The notes under the pieces were generated by a model, which saw only the letters and a list, made by a program, of their open reading frames with translations, was not told the DNA's origin and searched no databases. A DNA stretch of 64,000 nucleotides from Schistosoma mansoni (Eukaryota > Platyhelminthes > Trematoda > Strigeidida > Schistosomatidae): positions 35,557,511 to 35,621,510 of the forward strand of contig NC_031495.1 of NCBI RefSeq assembly GCF_000237925.1. Direction: 5' to 3'. Positions 34,078 to 45,400 of this stretch are shown piece by piece. The position numbers and the translations under genes are program-made. Position 1 is the stretch's first letter. Each line of letters begins with the position of its first letter.

Positions 34078-34138
34078 GATGAGAATTCTATATTGTACCA
34101 AAAATATCATATTGAATAAAGCCACTAATAATGATAAT
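34078..34138 (+). repeat. ~60-bp direct repeat, copy 2
   Basis: Matches 33675-33735 with an intact AATAAA ('attgaataaagccactaat'). It lies ~120 bp after the stop of the possible exon at 33866-33960, so it could be its poly(A) region. Confidence 0.55.
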
Positions 34139-34620
34139 AATGCGATTATGATAGCTTGTTTTTTATAGAAGAGTTATATAAATGTAGAGATAAATACTTA
34201 ATTATTTGAATTTAACAGGAAAAAGAGTGAATAGAAATGTATCATAGAACTCGAGAATATCGGTAGGCTAATTGAATACTTTGAACTTCTTATAAGTGTT
34301 CAGACTTTAGTCAACGATATCATTACCTTTGCTTGGATTTTTAATTAGTAGGTATATAATAATTAATTAAGGATATAAAGTATTTTTCTATATTACCTAC
34401 TGATTAAAAGTTGTTTCATGACTTGAACAAACTGATGTTATATTGGATAAATTAGTTACATGTGAAGTATGTAAAACAAAATAATTGGTGAAAATTTCAC
34501 AATGAACTTGGCTTACAGAAACTGTAATAAGAAGACTTTAATTGGTAGCTATGTTTGAAAAAAGTTGTCACTTTTGCTCATAAATAAGAAACCATTATTT
34601 TGAATATATTTGACTTACAG

Positions 34621-34731
34621 AAATATTCAGCAGAAAAATTTGGATTGCATGCTCAAGGCGCATCTATACTGTCGGAAAAAACTGGTGCTCCTTCAGAAAT
34701 TAGAGTGTGCAACTCAACCTTTATATCATAA
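34621..34731 (+). CDS. Possible terminal exon, unknown
   Basis: Directly after 'tttgacttacag' a phase-0 frame reads KYSAEKFGLHAQGASILSEK, then TGAPSEIRVCNSTFIS and stop. It looks like the last exon of a plus-strand host gene. The family is not recognised. Its relation to the exon at 33866 is unclear, since that one also ends in a stop. Confidence 0.45.
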   Translation, partial: KYSAEKFGLHAQGASILSEKTGAPSEIRVCNSTFIS

Positions 34732-36984
34732 GTCATAAGTTAATTTCGCATCACTGGAGTATCTAAACAGATCAGCTAATAAATAGCAACACTTTAAATG
34801 ATAACTGAAGTCTTTACGTAAATTTTTTCTATGTAGCCGTTAAAATAAGTGGCGCAACTTTGTCTAGGTTTACTCAGCATGGACCCATGTTTCTTTTTCG
34901 ACATCGAACAGCAACTCTGTTGCACTAGAGAATAGCGTCACCTTGAAGATTTTAGTTTTTTACACCTGAAGTCGTATAAGGTTGATTCAACCTGGTATCC
35001 TTCGACTCCAAGGAATTTCAAAGCAGTTTATACGAAGTCCTTTCAAAAATGCCCCATTCGGAATTATCTTTTGTTGAATGGTGTTATATTTACGACTTAC
35101 TTTTCAGCATCATCATATTATTTTATTAAGCCTCTAAAGTTAATATGTGATGTATTAACAGGAATTTTTACATAAAATTAGAAACTAATGATCTGAAATC
35201 TATACTATTCGTAATTAAACAGTTTTTACGTCAAGCTGTACCATCAGCCTCCAGTAACATCTTAATTTTATGTTTTGAAATAGTATTTATGACGTACTTT
35301 TGTAAACTGATGTTCTTGTGATAAAACTGAACCTGATACTTCCCATATTTTTAAAATAATTATTCTGGGTTATCCTCAAATGAGTTGGATGGTGGCCAGC
35401 AATGGAATACAGGACGCGCGTTTTTTTCTATTTGTAATTCATCAGCTAGATGTACCTGCATCTTGCAGTTTAACTGGAGTACTCCGACAAGGACAAAACA
35501 TTAGAAACTTGGCAATTTTCACTGAAATACGGGTACTACTTATTACTTGTTAAAGTAGGTTAAGTAGTTTTGTTAAATTAAATCCTACCATAAGTTTGGG
35601 CTTTTTACCACTATCACTCAATGAAAAGCAGAATTTAAAATTGCCATAAGTTAGGAGGAAAATAACGGCGAAAAGCCCTGGCCAATTTTGACCACTATTG
35701 TTTCATAGTATTGATCGTATGCAAAACTCCAAAATACACTTCATTATTACGCACGTTGTAAAGACTTCGTTGAAAAAAACCGAGATCAGGTAAACACCGT
35801 TTATGTGCCGTCGTTACGTTGAAAATGAACTGATTAGGACTAAAAAGGAATATTTTGGCTGGTTTATGTATTTTCCCTTCTTTTCGAATTTATATTCAAT
35901 AAATGGGATTTACACTAAGTTATTCATGCTCGAGGTCTTACTAGCTCATCTAATCTTGCTGAGATATATTGATGTGTTTAAACTGATATTCTCCAGCTCC
36001 TTACATTTATACTGTAGAACTGTTACTCCGACTTAATACTATACGAATGAACGTGGCTGTTGAGCCTGTTCACCAGTTATGACGAAGTAAGTATCTATCA
36101 TTTGAAAAAGTAGTTAATCAAATGTACTGAAAATAAGTGGAAAAGTAATATTTGTAGATGAAAACTATATTAATGGTACAAAGCTCGCAACTTAATTGAT
36201 ACCAAAAACCACTTATCGATGGGTTTCTAAGAAAAGGGATAAGGTTAGAAATTGAAAAAAAACATCGTATTAGCCTTTGAAATGGGAATTAGGTAAGTTG
36301 TAAAACACACAAACTAGAGAAAATAGTCCTATTTTTAGTACATACAATTGCTTTACTAGGTAAATAAACCCTAAAACTATGGCTTCAGTTACTTTTTGAA
36401 TCCTTTAGGCCAGTTAATTCAAGTCTCTTAGGTTTGTGCCAGATTCTTGGGAGTCTTAATGACTAAGATTTAATCGATTTCAAAAATACATTCTTTTATG
36501 GCAATAATAATATACTGTAAAAATCTCCGCAACTACAAAGTAGTGGGTTTACAAAGACCAAATATCAAGTGAAAGCTCTCTTATAAAACATGTTATGAAA
36601 CTACAGATCTCTGCCGCAGAATATACAGACAAGTGACCAGTGGTTAGTTAGGTATTCAGAAGTCAGTTGAAAGAGACTTACTTAAATCCTAGAGTCTAAA
36701 ACAATTTTATAACTAAGGCACAACAGCTAGGCACAAGTTTCTTCTATTTATGGATTTATTCAGTAAGCGAATGTTTTAATCCTGATATCCTGTAAACGAA
36801 TATCTGTAGTTTTACATTCATCTCATTTTCAGAATCAGAAATCTATTTTTTAAGGATTTTAGTGGTAAGATTGATTGAAACCTAGGAAGTTACTTTAGTT
36901 ACAAAAGATTAATTTATTTTTTACAAGTCATTTAGCATATGGAGTTCATAAATCCTCTATTTTATTATCATCTTTTACCAGACC
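34732..36984. other. Mostly unique AT-rich DNA
   Basis: No supported gene apart from the Sm-alpha relic near 35.4 kb. Slightly GC-richer patches at 34850-35070 and 35930-36060 may be old exons or repeats but cannot be assigned. Confidence 0.35.
35388..35478 (-). mobile_element. Sm-alpha relic
   Basis: On minus 'gatgcaggtacatctagctg' and 'acgcgcgtcctgtattccat' frame a ribozyme region whose stem II and GAAA element are eroded. Confidence 0.65.
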
Positions 36985-38700
36985 CTACCTGAAGTTCAAA
37001 AAGCTATAACTAATCTGAAACGAGGAAGAGCAGTCGGTCCTGATGGATTGGCTCCAGAGGTCTTTAAATATGGTGGTCCAATTTTAGCAACTAGGTTGAC
37101 TAATATTCTGGATAAAATCTGGGAGTTGGATGTAATCCCATTCGACTAGTCACAATCTCTGATTGTCCCTATATATAATAAGGGGTCGAAATCATCCTGT
37201 GATAACCATAGAGGGATTAGTTTGACTAATATAGCATCTAAAATACTAGCCTCAATAATTATCAGGCGCCTAACTCAGACTCGTGAATTGCAAACACGAG
37301 AAAATCAGGCTGGCTTCAGACCTGATCATGGTTGCACCGACCACATATTTACTATTCGTCAGATTTTATAACACAGACATGCTTATCGGCGTCCGACAAT
37401 GATAGTTTTTCTTGACTTGAAAGCAGCATTTGACTCTGTAGACCGAGAGGTTCTGTGGCAGTGTCTGTCATTGAAAGGTGTACCTCAGAAGTATATAAAC
37501 CTTGTGAAGGCTCTGTACTCAAACATTACCAGTCAAGTGAGAGCTTATGGAGAACTGTCATCTGATTTTACAACCTCAAGTGGTGTCCGACAAGGTCGTC
37601 CACTATCCCCATTTTTGTTTAACTTCATTATAGACCTATTGCTGGAAATAACACTCTCGTCGACTGAATTTTTAGGAATTAACCTCCTACCAGGGGGTCC
37701 ACTAATCGACTTAGAACACGCAGATGACATAGTCCTGTTTGGTGAAGACGCTGACAAAATGCAGAGTCTTCTGTTAGAACTGAGTAATAATGCCAGGATG
37801 TTTGGGATGCGTTTCTCCCCATCCAAATGTAAATTGTTACTCCAGGACTGGCCTGCGTCAACATCTGAACTAAGGATAGGGAGCGAAGTAGTCGAACGCG
37901 TCGACAACTTCACTTATCTTGGAAGTCTGATCAGCCCTAATGGGTTGGTGTCTGACGAAATCTCAGCACGGATTTAATAAAAAGCTCGTTTGGCTTTTGC
38001 CAACTTACGTCACCTATGGCGAAGGCGAGATATCTGTCTATGAATAAAGGGACGAGTATGCTTAGCGGCATTTGGTTCTGTCCCACCTTACGGCTGCGAA
38101 ACGTGGCCATTAAGAGTAGAAGATACTCGTAAGTTACTAGTATTTGACCACAGATGCCTTAGAAATATTGCTGTCATCACCGAATAAGTAATAGTGAAGT
38201 TAGACACAGGGTACTAGGGAATGATGAGGTTGTGAATCTTCATCGACTGAGATGGTTGGGCCACTTGTTGCGTATGCCTGAACACCAATTACCACGAGTT
38301 AGGGGCGGCCAAACCAAAACATGGCATCAGTGCTTGAAGTCATTAACTTCTAGTCTGAGCCATGTTGGTAGATGCAGACTACTTGGTTGACGTCCGCGTG
38401 ACTATCGTAACCAATGGTTGGAGACTCTAGGTGACATGGCTCAGAATCGATCACAATGGCGTAGGTGTATACACTCTTTATCTTCCCTTAAACCTTGAGA
38501 TTAAAATTGCTTCATAACTTTCTTCATTCCTATACTATATCCTTATATACAACCTATCTTTTATATACTACCATCACTAAATTAACTACTTCTATGAATC
38601 CGGTGTTCATCTTTGTTGTGCTAAAGAGGTATGGCAACTTGGACCGATGCATAAATGTACCTGGTCCTACGTTGTAGCTGACTGACTGAGACTAATGCAC
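36985..38700 (+). mobile_element. LINE-2 (APE-type non-LTR element), RT domain to 3' end
   Basis: From TLPEVQKAITNLKRGRAVGP the frame runs through RT motifs: ENQAGFRPDHGCTDHIF, MIVFLDLKAAFDSVDREVL, SGVRQGRPLSPFLFNFII, and the active site as HADDIVLF, where the usual Tyr of YADD is His. Then come FTYLGSLISPNGL and the C-terminal RWLGHLLRMPEHQLPR and [10 protein letters not shown]. Stops occur at several places (for example 37147 and 37975), so it is dead. The 3' end 'gtagctgactgactgag' is the family's short repeat tail. 'LINE-2' is only a label here. The clade could be RTE-related or another APE LINE clade. Confidence 0.85.
37399..37977 (+). CDS. Reverse transcriptase core fragment of LINE-2
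   Basis: A 192-codon open stretch covering RT palm motifs A (FLDLKAAFDSV), B (RQGRPLSPF) and C (HADD), ending at a TAA where related copies continue into KARLAFANLRHLW. The motif C change from YADD to HADD would probably abolish catalysis. Confidence 0.8.
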   Translation: MIVFLDLKAAFDSVDREVLWQCLSLKGVPQKYINLVKALYSNITSQVRAYGELSSDFTTSSGVRQGRPLSPFLFNFIIDLLLEITLSSTEFLGINLLPGGPLIDLEHADDIVLFGEDADKMQSLLLELSNNARMFGMRFSPSKCKLLLQDWPASTSELRIGSEVVERVDNFTYLGSLISPNGLVSDEISARI

Positions 38701-39099
38701 ACCACTTAGGTGTGACATAACCTATCTGACGATACAATTAGGATCTATGAATTTGACTGATATGTTATCGCAAATATGGACTATCGAATAACTTATAAAC
38801 TATATATAACACATTTAAATAAGAATCAGCACTCAATAAACACATATTGTTTACCTACACTCCCAAATACAACAACAATTAGTGGAAATTTAAAACAGTA
38901 GAATAAAATCAACTTCGGAATTACTATGAATTTCTTTTGATAAAATTAATTTTATTATAAAATAAATATTGTTAGAGATTAGTTCATATACAAATTTGGA
39001 TGAATAGTAACTAAAAACTTCGTCATTCAATGATGTTTAAATTAAACAGCATCAGCATTTATAAATATATTCAACAAATGTTATATGTATATGGGTGAA
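38701..39099. other. Short intergenic stretch
   Basis: AT-rich. It holds AATAAA signals on minus just past the MRPL16 stop (near 39060 and 38950), which could serve as its poly(A) sites. Confidence 0.4.
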
Positions 39100-39401
39100 T
39101 CAGTGATATCTATTTGTACCCCAATCTAAATAATACGGACTAATGAAACTTCGACAGCCTGCATAGTTGTGCGCTAGTGCATAACCTGGTTCATAAAACG
39201 GATTTACATTTTTTTCTTTAATGTAAGCCTCTATTTGAGACTCTGTATCTAAAAGCTCTTGGGAAATAAATCTAGCCCGGAATGGCAACTTATCAGCAGC
39301 ACGACTCAATATACGATAGGCTTCTCTCCAGTTCAGATAACCTCCAAGTTCGAGAATTATTCTTTCAGCTTTTACTGGAGTAGAATAGTGATGTATGTTA
39401 G
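39100..39401 (-). CDS. MRPL16: MRPL16 exon 3 (C-terminus)
   Basis: The acceptor ttttttttattag precedes 39401; the exon completes a GCT codon and reads [40 protein letters not shown] and on to [10 protein letters not shown] and stop. HHYSTPV and ELGG..A..LPF are uL16 hallmarks. Confidence 0.88.
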
Positions 39402-42400
39402 CTAATAAAAAAAAACAGAAAAAACATATTCAACAAGTACAACAAAGTCAATCCAATATTTTCTTAAGCACTACATCATTTCCAAAAACTGTTTAATAGT
39501 AGAGAATATAATTTCTGTCCCATTACATAGAATTCATGAAAAAATTCATGGAACAAATTCTTATTTTTCACGATATCACTTACTAAAGCTGTACAATCTT
39601 ATTTACACTTATTTAATGCACATATAGTAATCAATTAAAAAAAGGACTGGGATTGAGTCGAATATTTAAAAGCTAATACAAATAGGTTAAGTACAGATAG
39701 TTTGTGAATGAGAGAGTTGTCTACTTGAATATGAAATACGGAGGAACAGTTGAATTTCCCTCTTGCTTTGCCAATCCCCGCCTTTAAATTTGCACCAGAT
39801 CCTCCTTGTTCATCAATGATGCTTCCCAGGTACGTGAAAGATTCCTCATCTTCAAAGGTTTCGCCATCAAGTGTGATTGGTTTGGCGTTCTCTGTGTTGT
39901 ATTTGAGAACTTTGCTTTTTCCTTTGTGTATGTTGAGGCCTATTGAGGCGGAGGCTACTGCTACATTAGTTGTCTTCGTCTGTATTTGTTCGTGTGTATG
40001 AGATAGGAGGGCCAGGTCATCTGCAAAGTCCAAATCGTCTAATTGATTCTGAAATGTCCATTGTATTCCGTGCTTCCCCTCAGATGTCGAGGTCTCTATA
40101 ATCCAGTCAATCACCAGAAGAAAGAGGAAGGGGGAGAGTAGACAGCCTTGTCTGACTCCGGTCCCTACTGGAAAAGCATCTGTCAGCTTTCTACCATGCA
40201 CGAATTCGTACTGTAGTCTGTCGTATGGGTTCTGGATAATATTGACAATCTTACAGGAACTCCATAGTGTCGAAGTTTTCATGATGTTCACCTGTCCACA
40301 CTTTCAAACGCCTTCTCATAGTTAATGAAGTTGATGTATAGTGACGAGTTCCACTCAACTGATTGTTCCACGATTGTCCGTAGTGTCGCATTTAGTCTGT
40401 GCATGACTGATCCTTACGGAATCGAGTCTGTTGGGTGTCTACTGTGTCTTTCATCCGGTTCAGCAACACTCTGTTGAAAACCTTTCCTGGTACTGACAAC
40501 AGCGTAATGCTTCTGTAGTTCTCACATATGCTCAGATCTCCTTTCTTTGGTGTCTTGACGAGGCTCGTTCTTTCCAGTCCGTTGGCACTTGTCCCTCCTC
40601 CCAAATCTTCTTGAATAGAAGGTGAAGCATGTTTGCTGTTACCTCCGTGTTTAACTTCAGTGCTTCGGCTGGTCAGGTCCTGCCGCTTTTCTGCTCTTGA
40701 TTCGTCTGATGGCCATCTTGACTTCTTTGATCGTTAGTGGAGTGACAGATATAGGAAGGTCAGTGTGTTCTGCTTCGATGTCTGGTGGATTCAATGGAGC
40801 TGGTCTATTCGACAGTTCCTTAAAGTATTCTGCCCATCCTTTCCTATGTTCTTGAATCTCCGTGATTGTATTTCCTTCTTTGTCCTTGACTGGTCTCTCT
40901 GGTTTACTATATCTCCTTGCTAGTTTCTTTGTTGTATCATGTAGTCGTTTCATATTCCCTTCTCTTGCAGCTATTCCCGCCGTCGTTGCTAGTTCTTCTA
41001 TGTATTTCTGCTCGTCGGATTTAATGCTCTTCTTCACTTGCTTGTTTGCTTTTGTGTACTCGATTTGTGTCTTGACTTTCTCTGCTCGTACTCGACTGTT
41101 GTTAATTGCTGTCTTCTTGTTCTTCCTTCCTTCAATCTTGTCCAGGGTCCCCATAGAAATCTATTCCTTATGATGCTTCTTGCGGTAGCTTCTTTTTATG
41201 CGAACATGATATAGTTGCAGTGATATTTTAAAGTTTTCTTTATGTTTATTGGTACTGGTTTTACTGAATGTGAACTGAGGCAAACCAATACATAACTGTG
41301 CTGGGACCTGTGTTGTTTGTGATTGTCTGTAGGGTGAATATTTATACCAGACACTTGACGAATAACATCAAACTGAAATGAGAATTATTTAAACCGACTA
41401 CTCTGACGACTATGGAAAACTACTATGTGTGAACAAATGAACTAATGTTAAGGGTATATACCTTTTCCACCACCTTTTCTCTTCCCCTGAGAGCGACGGG
41501 TAACTGGTTTCCAGGGAGCCTCGACACCCCATACCGCGAACATTCGCTTTTCATCTATATGTTTGTTGATAGATATCCTCATCATTTCGAAATGACCAAA
41601 CTCAAGTTCACCACCCTCCATTGCCTAGAAAATGAATTGGAATGGAGATGAAAGCGGGTCAAAAAGCAGCAATCAGGATAAATTTATGTGACAGTTATGG
41701 GACGAGAAATACTTTGAAATTTTACAGCAATGATTGGTGGTTTAGTCGTCAAAACACTCGACTTCAAACCATTGGCTCATACGGAATCTCGCTGCGCTTA
41801 GTTGATGTTGGTCATCCATGTAGTTAAGTAAGTCAGTCAGTCAGCATCAACGTAGGACTTTGTACGTACACGCATCATTCTAAGTTGCCATTACCACATT
41901 AGCACAGAGGTACAATTGTCGATTCAAATCCCATAATGGTAGAGGTAGTAAGAGTATCAGCAGTAATCCGAAAGATTAGGGTTTGAAGATGTTATTCAAG
42001 GAGTATAATACAGTGAAATAAATTTGGAAAGAGAAAAAGGATAGGGAAGTGAAGAATTCAGAAAATTAGAATTTGGGAGAACACAAAGAGTGAATGCACC
42101 TTCGCCATTGCAAACAATTTTGAGCGATGTCATTCAAGGTCTCTAAACATCGGTTGCTATCATTTCGCGGATCCCAACCACGAGGTCTACACCTACCAAT
42201 ATGGCTCAGTCCACTTGTTAGTAACTTAATGGATTTGTGTCATGTTTTGGTCTGGCCGCCCCTAGCTTCCTTCCAACCTACTCCTACACCATAAAATATT
42301 GCCCTTCAGGGCAGTCGGTGGTTTGGCATAAGTAAGCCCCCAAATGCCCTGGTACGGCCGAGAGTGGGGAGAGTCCGCTCTCCATCTCGAAACCACGTAC

Positions 42401-45400
42401 GCCGTTCAAGCTGGCTTCCTTCAATGTTCGCACACTAATGCAGATCAGACAACAGATAGGGCTGGCTATGTCTTTGGAAGGTCTTAATGTTGACGTTTGT
42501 TGTCTGTCCGAGACCCGTATTCAAGACTCTAGTGAAGTACTACAAATCCGCTCTCCATCTGTCGCCTCGAAAAGCTTGTTTCACGTACGCTTATCCGGGG
42601 ACCCTGTGGCATCCTCGCCTGGTCTTGCTGGCGTTGGTGTCGCACTAAGCGCTAGGGTTGAGGCAGCACTAATCGATTGGATCCCCATTAACAGTCGGTT
42701 ATGTGCTGTTAGATTAGAAAGTTCCATCAAAGTGAGAAGAAATCGGCGTGAGAATCAGTGTCTTTTCGTCATCTCCGCCTATGCCCCGACAGATTGCAGC
42801 CCGGATGCAATCAAGGATGAGTTTTACCATCAGTTAACAGTTCTCCAGAAAGCGCGTTCGACAGATATTGTAGTACTAGCCGGAGACTTGAATGAACAAG
42901 TCGGGCGTCTAGGCACAGAAGAGAGTCGTTTAGGTGGCCGGTGGGGACTTGTTGGTCTCAGGACAGATAACGGGGACCGTTTGCTGCAACTGTGCACAGA
43001 CCACAACCTGTTTCTGGCCAGCACTAACTTCCGGCACAGTCATCGCTGGTGTGCCACCTGGCGTCCTCGCTCTGTATCCCAAGCCTGGACTCAGATTGAT
43101 CACATCGCGATCAGCTACCGCTGGCGTGGTTGTGTACAAGACTGCCGCTTCTTTTGGAGTACCTATCTGGAGTCTGATCATGCCCTGGTCTGCGCCAATC
43201 TCACCTTACTTTTCAGTGGCCGAAGGATTGACCGCCATCAACGGATCGATGTTAGTAAACTGGTTGCAACTTCTGTTGCAAGTAAGTATCGAGCGGAGCT
43301 AGCTTATAGACTAGCTACCATCCCACCGAAAAGTATAGATGAGCATTGGTTGCATCTTCACGACGCCATGAAAATGGAGAGTAAAGCCGCTTGCGGCTTC
43401 GCGAAACGTCCCGCTTACAAACACTGGGTTTTTTCTGGCTCCTTACAACTGATGGAAGCCCGTCGGTCTACTCCAGGTGACCGTGAGTATGACCACAAAC
43501 GAAGACTGTTACGTAGTGAAATTGGGCAAAGCTTGCGTAAGGACCGAGAAGCATAGACGATAATTCAATTGTTGTCACCATCTTGAAACACCGACTTCGG
43601 TGGCTTGGACATGTTTTACGAATGTCGTCCCAGAGAATTCCACGTCGTGCATTATTTGCCGACTCTGGGACTGGTTGGAAAAAGCGGATTAAATGAATAA
43701 ATAAATAATAAATGGCATAAGTAACACGTGTTCCAGCCACCTCAACTGATGAAGTTTCACTACTTCATCAATCGATTTCCCATCCTTACCTAGTACCCGT
43801 TTCCTAACAACTGCATTACCTACTCAGTGGTCCCAGGATATACGAGCAACGCTTCGAAGACACCTACGATCAAATAATGGTAACCTACGAATGTCCTCTA
43901 CTCTTACTGGTCATGTTTCACACCATAAAGTAGGACGGGACGAACTGCTGCACAGCAAGCCCTTTCTTTGGTCGATAGACTGATATCTTGCCTCATGATC
44001 AACAGAGTCAAATGCCGTCCTAAGGTCGAGAAATACTACGATTGTGGGACGTCTAAATGTGTGTCTATGCTCTAGGACCTGGCGTAGTGTGAATATCTGG
44101 TCAATACAGCCACGTCCAGGTCGGAAGCCAGCGTGGTTTACTCTAGTCTGCGCTTCACGAACTTTAGTTAGGCGTCGAAGTATTGAATGGTGACTTAAGC
44201 TAGGGTTAGCAGTTTTACTTTACGTCTGCGAAGCATGACAACTGTACTCTATCATAATTGTCTTTGAAATAATTTAATAAGTAAGGTGGTTAAACTACGC
44301 TTACTTTTGAGGTCTAAAAACGCGAGTTTGGGATTCTGATGTTGATTCAGTAAGTATTCTACTCCTGAAACAGATGGACTTGTTAGGTTTTATGCATGTT
44401 ACTATATTGAATTATACCCAGCATACTTTCTAGAAAAGTTAGGACAGAAACGTGATCACCTTACGAAGAAGCGTTGTGGAAAGAAAGATGTGTTAGGTCA
44501 GTATTTATTGGTGAATCGCAATTTATTGTATAAGATTTCAGGGGTTGGACACCTTAGTGGATTAAGTTATCACAAGGCCCCCAAATGCCCTGGTACGGTC
44601 GAGAGTGGGGAGAGTCCGCTCTCCATCTCGAAATACTCTCACATGGCCACGCGAATATATAGCCTCTGCCAGGGAAGTTCTACTCACTGCCTTCTCGTGG
44701 CGGGAGTGTTGTTTACGAAAGTGAGAGGACGAAGAGCGAATGTCCGGCGCTTTAACCGGGTTGGTGGACATGGAGGGTCCACCTAGGGGAGTTGGGAAAC
44801 CCTGATTCCAAACCAATGGTGCACATGGGCTTCAGGATCCTGAAGGAACGAATGGCGTATGAACCTATTGTTGGTCCAACTTGCTTTATGGTGTAGGAGC
44901 AGGTTGGAAGAAAGCTAGGGGCGGCCAGACCAAAACATGGCATAAATCCATGAAGTCGCTGACAAGTGGACTGGGCCGTGTTGGTAGGTGTAGACTACCT
45001 GGTTGGGATTCGCGAGATGATAGCAACCGATGTTTAGAGACCTTGAATGACATCGCTCAAAATCGTTTGCAATGGAGAAGGTGCATTCACTCTTTGTGTT
45101 CTCCCAAATTCTAATTTTCTGAATTCTTCACTTCCCTATCCTTTTTCTCTTTCCAAATTTATTTCACTGTATTATACTCCTTGAATAACATCTTCAAACC
45201 CTAATCTTTCACATAATACTTATACTCTTACTACTTCTACCACTATGGGATTTGAATCGACAACTGCATCTCTGTGCTAATGTGGTAATGGCAACTCGAA
45301 CTGATGTACGTACGTACGAAGTTCTACGTTGTAACTGACTGACTGACTATTGTTGGTCACCGGCTACCATGGGACTGCATCTCCTCACGATGCTCCACTG

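Noticed and set aside
36985-38700. A host gene with reverse transcriptase similarity
   Set aside because: RT motif order, stops, tail repeat and multiple copies in the window show it is a LINE.
44490-44786. Coding regions inside retroposon R
   Set aside because: Frames differ among the three R copies and none is conserved, so R is treated as non-coding.
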